Shown: positions 10,027 through 22,047 of the stretch, in pieces
Layout of the letters: each line of letters starts with the position of its first letter
Position numbering within the stretch: the stretch's first letter is position 1
Source of the DNA: Sthenelais limicola
Lineage: Eukaryota; Annelida; Polychaeta; Phyllodocida; Sigalionidae
NCBI GenBank assembly: GCA_942159475.1
Contig: OW804097.1
Location: forward strand, 57,866,986 to 57,930,985
Direction: 5' to 3'
DNA length: 64,000 bases
Translations under genes and position numbers: made by a program
Notes under the pieces: model-generated
Told to the model about the DNA's origin: nothing
The model's input: the letters and a program-made list of their open reading frames with translations, nothing else
Database searches by the model: none

Positions 10027-11516
10027 AGCGAACTCTCTACATTTTGACAAAGACTTTCTATGAGAGTCCACAGGTCTTCAAGGTCTTCCTTTAACTAGTT
10101 ATAATTTGAATAGCTATCATGAAAGCATGAGGTAATTAATTATATTCTATATATTCTAAAAGGCTATCCAATACCCTTGTTATTAACACCCCATTCCTTT
10201 ACTCATTTTCATTCATCAATCATACCTAATACTAAATAGTAGTAAGTTACATTCCTTTACAATTGTTAAACCTGCAAATAGGAAAAACCCAGTGTCAGCA
10301 GAATTTTCAACTAGATAATAATATATTTATCCGTTGGCATAACATTCATTAGACACCACTGAGTGCAGGTTCTTGACAACCTATCCTACTATTGAGATAT
10401 TGTCGGCTGGTACAGCTTATCATCATCTGGCCATTGCTGTCAGTAGGATATAGGAATGATTGGCAGCTAGGATAAACACTAACGTTACTGGGTGGACTCT
10501 GGTGCAATGTTGAACTATTTATAAGACATAAAAGGATTTATATGGGCCTAATTCCTGTCCGCAAATCACTACCACCACAGTGCACATTGCAATAATAGCT
10601 ATTACACTGGAATAGATCGAACTTTATTGTTCATATCATCAAACGCCCTGACTAAATCTATAGAACACAGATACCATGCGGGATGGTACTAGACAACATG
10701 ACACATTGTACAATTCACTTCAACATATTATTTATCTCTACCTAAAAGCACTGTTACACAAAGGAGACATACTTCCGAAAAATGATTTCCAGGTGGTCTT
10801 CCAGTATGTTCCTATATAGACCTAATACAGGAAAAATTAAAGCAAAGTAAGTTAATTGTTAAAAGATCAAACCATGTAACTTATGGTGCCCTTATTCTGT
10901 CACCCCCTTGAATTACACATAAATTACTCGGAAACTAACGCTTACTAAATTATGGCCCGTGTTCTGATCTCCATTATCGAAATGTAAGTTACTTAGAACT
11001 TTAATTGCTACTAAATCAATGTTTTCTTCAGCAAAGTCAATATATTTTCACATACAAAATCATTTAGGCTAGTTTATTGATAAAACATCTTCAGAAGGCA
11101 TTAATCTTTATAAGGCATTAGTATTTATTGTGTAGTATTATTGTGATTATGACATGTATGGGGCCTACACATGGCTGCCCACCTGGAGAAGACTAAAAAT
11201 CCAGAGGTTCTAAAGTCAGTGCCAAAAACACTCATACATACTTGGGGGTCCTTTCGGGGTGGGTGGGTGGGGGGCCTTGTTCATGCTACTCCATGGCCAA
11301 TTTTGCAAAAATTAATGTTATTTTAGTGTTATCTGGTGATTTCGCATCCCGTCAAATTATTGTAGTCTAAACTTAAATTAATATTAGATACCAGCTCCAG
11401 AATGCAGCTTTAAGTAACGTTAATCAAGTGTGCACAGGGAAGTACCGTAGGCTTCTTAGCATATATGTTAGTATTGTAGATTATATGCTATAGATATACG
11501 CTCGCCCAGAAGTGAG
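10027..11516. other. non-coding, nothing recognised
   Basis: AT-rich. No exon or repeat shared within the window, apart from a short G-rich run near 11257-11275. Confidence 0.45.
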
Positions 11517-11576
11517 GGCCGGTTAGCTCAGATGGTTCGAGCTAATAACGCGTGGGTTCGACCCCCACATTGGCCA
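11517..11576 (+). pseudogene. tRNA-Ile(AAU) pseudogene or tRNA-derived SINE head
   Basis: GGCCGGTTAGCTCAGATGG is a typical tRNA-Ile 5' half. The acceptor stem pairs GGCCGGT with ATTGGCC, the D stem pairs GCTC/GAGC, and the T arm GTGGG-TTCGACC-CCCAC is perfect. TAATAACGC retains the anticodon 3' side, but the 5' anticodon strand and part of the variable region are missing (60 nt instead of 73). It cannot fold an anticodon arm. A T5 run follows at about 11583. Confidence 0.75.
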
Positions 11577-11708
11577 CGTCTCCTTTTTCACCGATGACTA
11601 TGAAGCCACCGTTCTCTTTCATGCTTCTCTACGAGTAAGTAGTACACGAAAAATTGAATTTTACGCAGGTTACTTCACAGGCCTACTGTATCTGTTAGTC
11701 ATCATTTG

Positions 11709-11944
11709 TGTCAGGTTTTCAGAAAATGTACAATCGGTAGGGCCTAGCTCTAAATGTAGACGAAATTCTGCTATAAAAAGTAAATATAGAGATGTATATC
11801 TGAGTATATATATATTAATGTTAGTATTAGGTTGATTCAGAATCAGACAATCTGTTCAACTACGTTTAGGCCTAACTGTATTTTGAATATATAACTGGGG
11901 AGGTTTGGTAAAAGTGAAAGGTGCATTTTCTGGCGACTTAATCC
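11709..11944 (+). mobile_element. M1 MITE, diverged copy
   Basis: Starts GTGTCAGGTTTTCAGAAAATG and ends TGCATTTTCTGGCGACTTAATCC, with a family-like right half (CTGTATTTTGAA, GGTTTGGTAAAAGTGAA). The centre is diverged. Confidence 0.65.
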
Positions 11945-12298
11945 ATTTATTCCAATCAGACACGAGCAGTATTATAATTGGGATACGATCTTATGGTTGG
12001 TGGTGATTCAGACGTAGATTCAGCATTGTAGAGAAGCAGCTCGATGGTGTAGGCCTACATAGCTCTTTGAACAGCTGAATCGCCCCCAGTCATAGTTCCA
12101 TGCAGTGGCGCCACCTTAATTCAAGGGGGCAAACTAAGGAGTCCCATTATTGCAGTCTGTGGTGCCCCTACCGTAACTCTAAAAGCACTGGTAGGCCAGG
12201 GGTAATAATACCATGCCTATAAATATACAAAAAATAATGTTGATGATAAAATTCTACAATTGCCTTGTAGCTAATCTAAAAACAATTGACCTCAAAAT

Positions 12299-13115
12299 AT
12301 GGGAAGCCGTAGGTATTTATTCCTGAATTGTGGATATCTTTAGAAATAATAATTATTGTTTTTATGGATATCCACAAAAACAATTCAGATAATTCTGGAT
12401 ACCCACAATTTAATACTAGATATCCACAATTCTGGATATCCAAAATTCAATTCTGGACATATTTAATTTTACCCAATTTTACATATCCAAAATTACATTC
12501 CACATATCCACAATCCAATTTTGACATCCAAAATTCTTTTCTTGATATCCAAAATTCAACTTTCACTTATCCACAATTCTCTGTTACATATCCAAAATTG
12601 ATTAATTGGCAAACATTTTATATATCCACAATTCGAATTGTTGATATCCACAATTCAATTCTTGGTACAAACAATCCAATTGTTGATACCCACAACTCAA
12701 TTGTTCATATCAACAGTTTGGGATATATACAGATTCACAATTAGAATTGTTGATATCAACAATTCAATTCTTGATATCAACAATCAAATTCTTGATCCGT
12801 AATTCCACAATTTTGGATATATATATCCACAATTCAAATTGTTGATATCCACAATTCAATTGTTGATATCAACAATCCCATTCTTGATATCCACAATTCA
12901 ATTCGTGATATCAACAATTCAATTGTTGATATCCACAATTAAATTCTTGATAACAACAATCCCGTTCTTGATATCCACAATTGAATTGTTGATATCAATA
13001 TTTGATATCCACAATTCCACAATTTTGGATATCTATATGTTCACAATTTAAATTGTTGATATCCACAATTCAATTCTTGATATCAACAATCCAATTCTTG
13101 ATATCCGCAATTGAC
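12299..13115 (+). repeat. 21-bp GATATC minisatellite in a TIR-bounded family
   Basis: GATATC recurs every 21 bp in the best part (12839-13110), alternating GATATCCACAATTCAATTGTT and GATATCAACAATCCCATTCTT. Because 21 is divisible by three, the array reads as a heptapeptide repeat (LISTIQF-like), which is not a gene. The left end GGGAAGCCGTAGGTATTTATTCCTG is the inverse of the right ends at 14890 and 32380. This suggests a transposable unit that grew an internal satellite. Confidence 0.85.
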
Positions 13116-14494
13116 CTCTCGCCGACCTACTTAATCAGACGGCAGGCAGGATGGGGTAAACAGATAAGATGCACATGCATACCTAAAGACATGCAGTGAG
13201 AGGATTAGACAAGCAAGTCATTGGTAGCTCTCTGGTGCTAGTGTATGTTGTTTTTCTATGTTTAAGCTAATATTCCCGCATCTCTTTTAAATTTATTTAA
13301 TCTGTCCACCTAAATAATTATATTTCTATGTGACATGAACTGTACTTAGTTGTGTTTAAACCTGGCTATTCATTAATTTGTAATGCATTTTATCTTCATT
13401 TTCATGGCACAAACCTGCATGTTTAAACTTAAAACTAATTATAATTTAATTATCATGAAAAACAAATGATGAAAGATTCCTCCACACATATACAGGGTGA
13501 AAAACTAGCACTCACATTTGCAAGTGGAAAGTGTGATGGGCGAGTACCATATAATATAATATTAAGATTTTTATTCCGACTTTTTTTTCTTGTACATACA
13601 ATATTTCACATCATCATACATATTGAATCATAATAAATCTGAAATTGGGCATTAATAACAATCAGTAACCAGGTCTTCCAGATCAGCCAAACAAATAAAA
13701 TGAAGTGTAAAAGTTTGTAATGGTTATTGTAATGCCTATTCATAGACATCACAATAAGACATTACATAGACATTACATCTAGACATAAGATGCAGGCGGA
13801 AAAAAAAAGATGCAGGAGGACGGGGGGAATGCATCTACACAAGCTGACTCTTTAATTACAGTGTAAATGCTTCTAAAAATGCTATTTGGAAAGAAGGCAA
13901 TGCATCAGGAGGCCGATAGAAATGCTGTATGAGAAAATTCTTAATATTAAGAGTCAATTCTATATATATAGAGGTCCTTCTTTATAGACTTCCCTTTACA
14001 TATTACAAAAATATCTCAAAAGTCGCTGCTAAATTTCTTAATTATTTAGGTACAAAGGAAAAATGTTATTTCATTATTTATTTGTGTGAGTGAAATCACC
14101 ACTAATTTCTGTTATTGAGGGTAATTAATTTGTGGGCGGGTAAATTCCAGTGTCTGCAATCATCCGCCAAGTAGGGTAATTTCACACACTGTAATATATA
14201 ATACTGTATAGAAATATGGACTGTACTAGGGGAAAAATAACGTAGATGACACAGAAAAGGACAAGCATACATGAGAACACATTTAACAAGTACAATGATG
14301 ACTTTTTAAGAAAGAATGGAGCGATGAGGTATAGCTCTGCCATGCTAAAGCTATGGCATTAGACTGGTTACTGTATATGCGTCCAGCTGTTTGTTTGTCT
14401 AACCTGTTTACTAATTAGGTATGCATGCGAGGGGGAGGACCATGGAGGCGCTAGGCAAGAGGTCTATTGAATTGATATGTTGTGACCCAGTTTA
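13116..14494. other. non-coding, nothing recognised
   Basis: No repeat or exon seen. It separates two GATATC arrays that face each other, so it may be the interior of one large element (12299-14890). Confidence 0.4.
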
Positions 14495-14890
14495 TTGAAT
14501 TGTGGATATGGAACAAACTTTGATTCTATATATCTAAAATTCAATTTCGGACATCTGAAATTCAATATAATCTTTAAGTATTGATTTTGATATACAAATT
14601 TTTAAAAAATAGACTAATTTTACCTATTGAAAATCAAATATCACATATCCAAAATTCAGATCTTGATATCTAGAATTCGAATTTCAGATATCAAGTATTC
14701 TATTCTTGCTATCCAAAATTCCAAAATCCAAATTTATGGATATGTCTCTTTTAATTTTGGATATGTCGCTTGCAATTACAGATATCTATAATTCAATTTT
14801 GGATATCTGAAATAGAATTGTGGATATCTAAAATTAATTTCTGATATCCACAACTCAGGAATAGATATACCAATGGCTTCCCATAAAATA
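14495..14890 (+). repeat. second GATATC array with inverted terminal piece
   Basis: Degenerate GATATC/TCCAAAATTC repeats end in CCACAACTCAGGAATAGATAT and CAATGGCTTCCCATA, the inverse of the sequence at 12299. Confidence 0.7.
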
Positions 14891-15447
14891 AAGGATTTCG
14901 GTTCGTGGGCTTCCTCAGCGTACTCCCACTATTTGACCAAGTAATCAGCCAGCAAGTTTACCAGATCGTTGGTTATGAATCTAGAGAAGTGAAAAACAAG
15001 ATACCATGCACAGACACACTTCAAAGATACAGTACCACACAGACAGACACAACAAACTGTTGACCCAACCCTAATACATAGGGCCACGCCCAACGGACAA
15101 CTCCGATGATTCAATTCATCTCTTTATAGATATAACATTGCCCTTGCCCAGGCATAGACTCCATGACCCATGATTGTCCTCACATATATATGACCCAGGC
15201 TATCAACCAATTATCGGACTCGACCCTAGGATGGTAATATACAAAACATCAATAATGCCTACAGGCACCTTAATAACTATATTTTCATACTCACTCAAAC
15301 TCAAGGCCCTTGGCCATAAAAAAATCCTTCTCATATCTCAACAAGCTTGGGGTTTGGCGACAAAGGTATAATTATCTCTCTCATTAATTTAAAACTTTAA
15401 TTAACTCTCTATATATTATTGTATAATTTTAGATATAATGCTTACTA
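14891..15447. other. non-coding, nothing recognised
   Basis: No exon or shared repeat found. Confidence 0.4.
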
Positions 15448-15545
15448 TAATTGGAATCTGCTTGATCTCATCGTTTTGAATATGATGATATCTTAGAATT
15501 CATTTTTGCGACTTGTGACTCATTTCCCTGTGACACATCTCAAAT
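15448..15545 (-). mobile_element. M2 MITE terminal fragment
   Basis: GATCTCATC...TTTTGCGACTTGTGACTC and CCCTGTGACACATC are the family terminus. It abuts a different TIR element. Confidence 0.7.
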
Positions 15546-15550
15546 ATATA

Positions 15551-15876
15551 TGTGACCCGCCAAGCAGAAAGGGACCTTCCCGCGGGAGTTATAGTTCCTG
15601 GTATTCCCGCTAGGAGTCACATCATATTCATGACGTCACTGTCAGAAATGTTTATATTAGTAATTCTGAGAGGCAGGTAACCTTGAAAGTCTGTAACTTC
15701 ACTAATTGTTGGAGTATCAGCAAAATTCTTTCACTTTTATAATGCTCATTTCCCCTTCTGTAAATCCCTGTCATTTAAAAAATATTTTGTTAAATATTTA
15801 TTTTTTGTACATGTGATGTGTCACAGGGAAATGAGTCACTCCCCCAACCTTTCCCTTTTCTGCTTGGCTGGTCACA
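15551..15876. mobile_element. 326-bp TIR element (TGTGACC...GGTCACA)
   Basis: The ends TGTGACCCGCCAAGCAGAAA and TTTCTGCTTGGCTGGTCACA are inverted repeats matching about 21 of 23 bp. There is no coding capacity. It carries a CRE palindrome at 15631-15638 and, near its right end, a piece of M2 terminus (GTGATGTGTCACAGGGAAAT at about 15811). Confidence 0.8.
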
Positions 15877-16019
15877 TATGCTCTCTTGGATAAAAAAAAC
15901 AACAAATAATTTATAGATGTATAGATATATGCAATCCCGCTACTAAAATATCAATTTTTGACCTGTGACTCATTTTGTTGTGACACATCACATAGTATGT
16001 GAATAGGGAACAGTGTCGG

Positions 16020-16450
16020 ACCAAGAGCACCGTGGCGCCGGCTGATGACATTTAGAAACATCACAATCTAGTAGTGGCGTTATGCATGGCACCGGGAGGC
16101 AGATACAAGCCGTTGACCACATTGTGAGGCTATCATCATCGAGTTTAAAACAGAGTAGACAGGCAGAAAGCACCGAAATGTGGCGCCGTCTGATGACAAT
16201 TTGAAACACCACAATCTATTAGTATGGTTTTGGCACCAGGAGGCAGATGCAAGCCGTTGACCACATTGTGAGGCTATAGTATCATCGAGTTTAAAACAGA
16301 GTAGACAGGCCAAAAGCACCGAAATGTGGAGCCGGCTGATGACAATTTGAAACACCACAATCTATTGGTGTGGTTTTAGCACCAAGAGGCAGATGCGAGC
16401 CGTTAACCACATTGTGAGGTGTATCAGGGGCATCGCTGGCTATTTCCAAG
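16020..16450 (+). repeat. three tandem ~145-bp units
   Basis: GAGGCAGAT.C.AGCCGTT begins at 16096, 16240 and 16386 (spacings 144 and 146). CATTGTGAGG and GCACCG..GTGG.GCCG recur in each unit. The minus-strand frames here are shadows of the repeat. Confidence 0.85.
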
Positions 16451-16855
16451 TGGCGGACCAGAGAGCGTGGCACAACAGACAGTTGTTGATAGCTGTAAAT
16501 AATTACACAATTATACTGGTATGTAATATTGCGTAATAGATACAGAATAGTGTTAATTAAGTTTTAAACAAAACGGTGATGATATTAAAGTGTTTGCAGT
16601 AATCGAAAGCAATACTGCACGAATTGTAAAGGGACAAGTCACTAAGCGGATGAGGAAGAAAGAAAATACAAAATATAAAGGTAGCGAATATTGAACCTTA
16701 GAAGTGTAAGAGCCGAGAAGGCAGGATACTCTGAATAAAACCTTTTAAAAATAAAAAAAAAGTGTTTGCAGTATCAGGTAACCCTGCACAATAAATACGC
16801 CTAATTTCTGAAAACTGCCACGTAATATTACATAAGAGTTACGTAATTAAAGATT
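16451..16855 (+). mobile_element. R16 dispersed element, body
   Basis: The sequence after the third unit (GCATCGCTGGCTATTTCCAA, GCGTGGCACAACAGACAG, ending GTAATATTACATAAGAG) recurs in inverted orientation at 31983-32306. The two copies define a dispersed family. The copy here is interrupted by the insertion at 16602-16758. Confidence 0.8.
16602..16758 (+). mobile_element. 157-bp polyadenylated retroposed insertion with 15-bp target duplication
   Basis: AAAGTGTTTGCAGTA occurs at 16587-16601 and again at 16759-16773. The uninterrupted site is present in the related copy near 32065-32085 (reverse strand). The insert ends GAATAAAACC..., then an A-rich tail, as expected for L1-type target-primed retroposition of a short RNA. 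No tRNA promoter boxes or ORF were recognised, so the source RNA is unknown. Confidence 0.8.
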
Positions 16856-17016
16856 ACTCCACCACAACTCAAGTGCCTCACCACATGGGAGAAGAAGGGT
16901 GGGTTATGGGGAGACATAGAGATAGAAAAAGGAGAAAGATGAGAAAGGAAAGGTGGATTCAGAAGAGAGACAGAGGAACATAAACAGAGAGTAGGGATGG
17001 ATTTTGGAGAATTACA
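16856..17016 (+). repeat. purine-rich direct repeat, copy 1
   Basis: Nearly identical to 18630-18803 from ACTCCACCACAACTCAAGTG to GATGGATTTTGG, but lacking a ~15-bp piece after CACATGG. It is related in style to the GA-rich tail of the repeat at 25780. Confidence 0.85.
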
Positions 17017-18629
17017 GAGAGATAGTTTGTGATACATCTTTAGAGTAGAGGATGACACACAGACAGAGATGGGCTTAACAGGCAAAAGGAATTCTGTGGT
17101 TCACTAGATAATCTTCCTCTTCCATGTCTATTGGGATTTTCCATGTCAAGGACCGTTAAAGTAAAACACTGGGTTGGAACAATTGCTGGTCATACAGCTC
17201 AAGTATGGTAAATAACTGGTATCTTTCATTATATTAGGCATTTCTGTGTAATGATATAGCCAGAATCAATCAAGTAAATTATATCTCGCTCTCCCCAAAG
17301 CTAGCTCTGGGTGCTTCCATATTGCTAGATGTATTACACTAAAATGGGCTGGCTAACTACCGATCTGCTGGTCAATCTGTGGTCACGGTGTACTTACTTT
17401 TACAGTAAACAGTGCCCACTCTAGGGCATGTATGGAAAGCCATTTCAGTGTTCCCGAAAACCTTGCATTTCTAAGGTCATCCTATGGAGTATATCTAGTT
17501 ATTTTACTGGTAATTGCCCGACCAGACGTACTGTAAACCTTTTTTCTAAAATAAAAATATCTTACTTAAAATATAGAAATACTTTTTACATGAACTCATG
17601 TTTACCATCATTGGAATTTACTTGATTTCAATTCCATTTTTGGGGGGACTTGTGACTCGTTTTCCTGTAACACATTACAAATATAACATTGGGGGTGAGG
17701 TTGACGTCAGCCAGTGTGGCCGACATGAAAGGAGCAGACGTCGGCCATTGAAATTTTGCCGACGTCTTTTCGGAAACACTGCCATTTATAAACATATGAC
17801 TGATCCTCCGGAATAAACAAACATACTCCAAGATAAAGGCAATAATTATGGGGTTTAATGGCGAAGACAATATTTAAATGTTATGGTGATTCTGAATAAT
17901 TTTGGAAGAATGGAAATGATGGATATTCATTAATTTATGGAAGACTGGCATCCATGACTTTTATTCCTTTTTTCGACCACTGAATAATGTATTTAGATAG
18001 CTTTCCATAGTAATGCATGCAATGCTGTCAACCTGACTAGTCAACAACAAGTTGGTAGTGATCAGGAATGAGGAGGAAGAATTTTATTTTTTGCACCTTC
18101 CTTTATCCTTCCTTTGAAAATGTAATAGAAGAGATCCATAGGGTCTTTTCATTCCTCAGTAGTTCTAGTGTAATATCGATGGGCCTCACAGTCAGGCAAT
18201 ATTAAAAAGAAGTGATTTGAGCACACCAAAATAGTAACCTACAGTACAGCAGCCTGTATACAATAGCACTAGCTACAGAGTGACGGAAGTTTGCTGCGCT
18301 TCGATGACATCACTCTCACATAGGACTCTGGGAATCTGGAAGCTGTCAGCATTCCGGATAATAGCCAGTTTTAACACAAACAATTACTCCTCATTGACTT
18401 ATAAATGATTGAATTACATTATACAATGTACAGAACATCATATTATAGTTTTTCCCAACGTCTGAAAACGCATTATACGCAGTCCAGTGTAAGCTTCAGA
18501 CTCTTTCTTGAATATGCAGAGAATATAGGAGGCAGAGTTTACTAGCCAATGGCTCACACCTGACACCTGATGATTCATGGAAGAACTAGAACTAGAGCTA
18601 GCACTGTTAATTCCTGCATTTCCCACCAG
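17017..18629. other. non-coding; M2 fragment and CRE site
   Basis: An M2-type end lies at about 17590-17685 (GACTTGTGACTC, TTTCCTGTAACACATTAC), followed by TGACGTCA at 17702-17709. Three GACGTC/GACGTCT words occur within 17700-17770. Otherwise no gene is recognised. Confidence 0.45.
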
Positions 18630-18803
18630 ACTCCACCACAACTCAAGTGCCTCACCACATGGCCTTTCAGAGGTGGAGAAGAAGGGTGGGTTATGGGGAG
18701 ACATAGAGATAGAAAAAGGAGAAAGATGAGAAAGGAAAGGTGGATTCAGAAGAGAGACAGAGGAACATAAACAGAGAGTATGGATGGATTTTGGTGAATT
18801 ACA
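18630..18803 (+). repeat. purine-rich direct repeat, copy 2
   Basis: Longer version of the 16856 copy, with CCTTTCAGAGGTGG retained. The minus-strand frame across it (154 codons) exists because the opposite strand is pyrimidine-rich, and it is shared in part by copy 1. Confidence 0.85.
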
Positions 18804-20589
18804 ATTGGAAGTGGTAAAGTAGGCAAAAATATTAGATACTTTGATTCTTATGCCTTTAAATATGATGTAGATTACCCTGAAATGAATAGATTTTATGCTC
18901 ACAGGTGTGACCTAGAAAGTGATACTTCATGATGCAGGGACTTTCCTATGTTGATACATGTAGTGGTTCCCTCTGTAGGAATTAGCCTCAGAAGTTTTAC
19001 CTCATAATAATTTGCCTCATTCTTTTTTCTGATGACAAGAGTGGAAAACTAAGTGGAAAACTAAGGAACACCTTTCAGGTGTTCCCCCTGGAATTCCTTA
19101 AGAGTTATTGACTGCAAAAATATAATTCTTCTAGCCATATATATCTGCTATTATTATAGTTCAAAGTTTCTGCTGTTAGATGATTTTTCTGTTGATTATT
19201 AACATAATTTATACAACAGGGCCCAGATGTGAAGCGTTTATATACATTTTTGTATAATATAGTTCTTTTATTTAAAAGAAACCATAGGATGGTATGTCAA
19301 TCCATGCGTAGGTAGAAATATAAAGTATTATTGAAAAATATAATAATGATAAGAGAGAAATGAATCATTATTATATTTTTTCATATTTCAGTTACCTGTG
19401 GACATGTCTTCTTTAATTAATTTAAGTGTTGAGTATATATGGGATCGCCATATATTGTATTTCTCATCTCCTATAAGACAGAGTTGTTACGAATTCTTTT
19501 CTCAGTAAAAGTATGATGTGTTGAATAATAATATTTCTCGACTCATGGTTATGATTCTGGTATCAGAACAAAAGAAAACTTAAACTTAACAAACCACCAA
19601 ATATCCCTCAAACTGTACAGGGAGACTAGGAAAACATGTGTCAGCACAGATAGTTTTGAATTGATTATTGTCATTCTTTGTCCCTTTTTCCGGAAATTGC
19701 ATTATTACTATGTAACTGTATGACTGGGAATTCAATTCAATTTATAGATTCTTCATTTGCAGATCTTGATTTACAAAGGTTATTCGATGTCTGGTTACAG
19801 AAAGTATTTCTAATAACCTGTTCTTCCAATGCCAGGAATCTTGATTTTCTTTTAATTTGTTTCAACGATAACAATAATGAGGGGAAAATTAAATTATGGT
19901 ATACAACAGTGTCTGAATTATGATGTCGTGAAATGAGATATGAGTTAACAGTAAACAGATCATGAGAAGCGAGATTTGATGTGGAGAAATAATCACTCCA
20001 GAAAAATGTTATCACCAAGAAATATATCAGGAGATAACATACCTGAAGTAGATGTGGATTCAACATATATTGAGTAATATAGTCGGTGTACAGTCAGAGA
20101 ATAAAGTTATTACATACATACATTCATGCACCCTCTAAGGCCAAAGCAATATTTGTAAATGCGCGCCATAACACGCTCTTCCCTTTTACCCGTGCCATCT
20201 CTGCTAGACGGAGTCCACATCTCGAAAGATTTCATCCTGTTCTGTGCCTTTTGGGCACAGAATTGATGCTCTTTAAGGCCTTCTTCTTTAGAGTCCTTAA
20301 TAAGGTAAGGGCTACTCGCATGGGTCCGAGCCCAGGTTATAGTCCAGTAGCTTGTCTATTATAAACTATTATCATAGGGGGCATGTACAGTGGTAAGTTT
20401 AAAAAGTTTGGATTGGAAGGGCGAGGGGATGGACAGTGGATGGAGAGACGATCCATGATACTATGATAATGTTGATGCAGGGAGCTAGGGAGATTGACAA
20501 GAAAGTAAGTTGTCGAATGTCAGCGGTTCATGGTGTTGTCATGCACAGGTTATAGCACGGTAGAGGGGCGGCACTTATCAAAGGTAAGA
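18804..20589. other. non-coding, nothing recognised
   Basis: AT-rich to 20100, then somewhat GC-richer near 20160-20345. A plausible donor AATAAG|GTAAGG at about 20303 has no supporting exon frame. Confidence 0.4.
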
Positions 20590-20765
20590 CTGACCCCCGG
20601 TCAGAAAACATACCCTTTTCCGCGGAGCTGAAAAAGTTCCACTTTTTTCATGAAAACGCTGACTTTTCAGCCCTAAAAAACACCACTTTTTTTTTTTAAA
20701 ATGCTGACATTTTTAGAATTAACCCCTTTTTTCGGAAAAACGCTGACATTTTTAAATCTAAATAA
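20590..20765 (+). repeat. dispersed repeat, inverted partner at 31.6 kb
   Basis: GGTCAGAAAACA, CCCTTTTCCGCGGAGCTGAAAA, CATGAAAACGCTGACTTTTCA match the reverse complement of 31565-31780. Internal ~45-bp subrepeats (AAAACGCTGACATTTTTA) are visible. Confidence 0.8.
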
Positions 20766-21841
20766 ATATAAGATAGATATTTGAGGTATGGAATATTTGC
20801 ATCTTAAAATCACAAAGTAGTGGATAGAGCCTAATTACGGTAGTTGATTTACAAAGAAATAAACACCTTTATTTCTTAACCATGCACAACTATAGGCCTA
20901 ATTGTATGGCTATAGTCAGTATGGCTTCACTTCATAATAAATTGAGTATGGCCTATAACCAAAAGGGTATAGTCTATAGAGCATGTCTAATGTCTAACCA
21001 AATATGACACACCATTACTTCCTTCCTTAGAACTCGCAGAACTAACCCGGGCATGTATTATAATCCTTAAATTAAAACAGAAGTGCCCAACCCACATTAT
21101 CATTGAGACTAGATAAATCCATTGCATCCTGTTATAGCATCTCCCAGTTTCTTGTTTTAACAGCAGTTATAATATATCCTTCTGGGAAATTAACTATGTT
21201 GATACAGATAGAGAAACCCACTGACTTTGTAAAGCGGTATTTTCGTCCAGTGTTTGATGTCTTTTAGACGTCCTAGGATCATTGGAAGTGCTTGGACAGA
21301 CTCTTTACCTGCCCATTTGAGACCCCTTTTTTCCATTTCAGCGAAGTCCTTCAGAAAAAATATATCCTTTTTTAGGTTTTCAAGGACATGTGAAGTCCCC
21401 CCCCCCCCCCCCCCCCAAAGACCCCTATCTCCGCGAAAATGGGAATGAGCATGTGTGTCATTATGTGTAGGGAGTGCGGGGACCGGTGTAAAGATTAATT
21501 AAAGCAGAAGGTCTGAGCGGTCAACACACCCAGTGCTGTGCTGAAGTATACCAGCAACACTTTGGAATAGTTTGCCCGTAGTAGAAAAAGGGAAATCTTC
21601 TTTAAAAAACCAGTTAGTTTATAACTATTTGTACGTAGATACCATTGTTCTGACTAGGATATAGCACCTGGATTCATATCCAGACTTTTGAAATGTTGTA
21701 TAAGACTTGACTCTTGACTGATAAGGTCCAAATTTGACTATCGACGATCAGTGTGTATTATTGCGGATTGTTTATTATGTACTTTAAGCGGCAGGAAAAT
21801 AAAAACAAAAAAGTACTTGTAGGCCTACTTGTCGTCTGGAA
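20766..21841. other. non-coding; 20-base C run at 21397-21416
   Basis: No gene seen. The uninterrupted C20 tract may vary in length and could be i-motif/G-quadruplex forming. GAGTGCGGGGACCGG (about 21470) resembles a phrase near the 31.8-kb repeat. Confidence 0.5.
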
Positions 21842-21844
21842 CGT

Positions 21845-22047
21845 GGGTATATTTTCTGAAAATGTACAATTCAACTTCGCCAATCTTCTCAAATAACCCA
21901 AATTTCAGTAACCAAACAGATAGCTAGAATCAATGCAATGCCGAATATACTCGAATTTAGCTAGTATTGACAAAATTGCAGCCTAATTTAGCAGAATTTA
22001 CTAAATGTGTACAGCTGCCAATTGTACATTTTCTGAAAATCTGACCC
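21845..22047 (-). mobile_element. M1 MITE, slightly shortened copy
   Basis: Inverted ends GGGTATATTTTCTGAAAATG and GTACATTTTCTGAAAATCTGACCC. The interior is co-linear with the 6284 copy (AACCAAACAGATAGCTAGAA, TTTAGCAGAATTTACTAAAT). Confidence 0.85.

Noticed and set aside
12328..13199. Long plus-strand frames reading LISTIQF/YPQF heptad repeats
   Set aside because: They are in-phase translation of the 21-bp GATATC minisatellite; 21 is a multiple of three, so frames stay open without selection.
15988..16473. Overlapping minus frames with repeated CFKLDD and Cys-rich words
   Set aside because: They coincide exactly with three tandem ~145-bp units of the R16 element.
18438..18902. 154-codon minus-strand frame
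   Set aside because: Half of it lies in the purine-rich direct repeat shared with 16856; no domain, no splice support.
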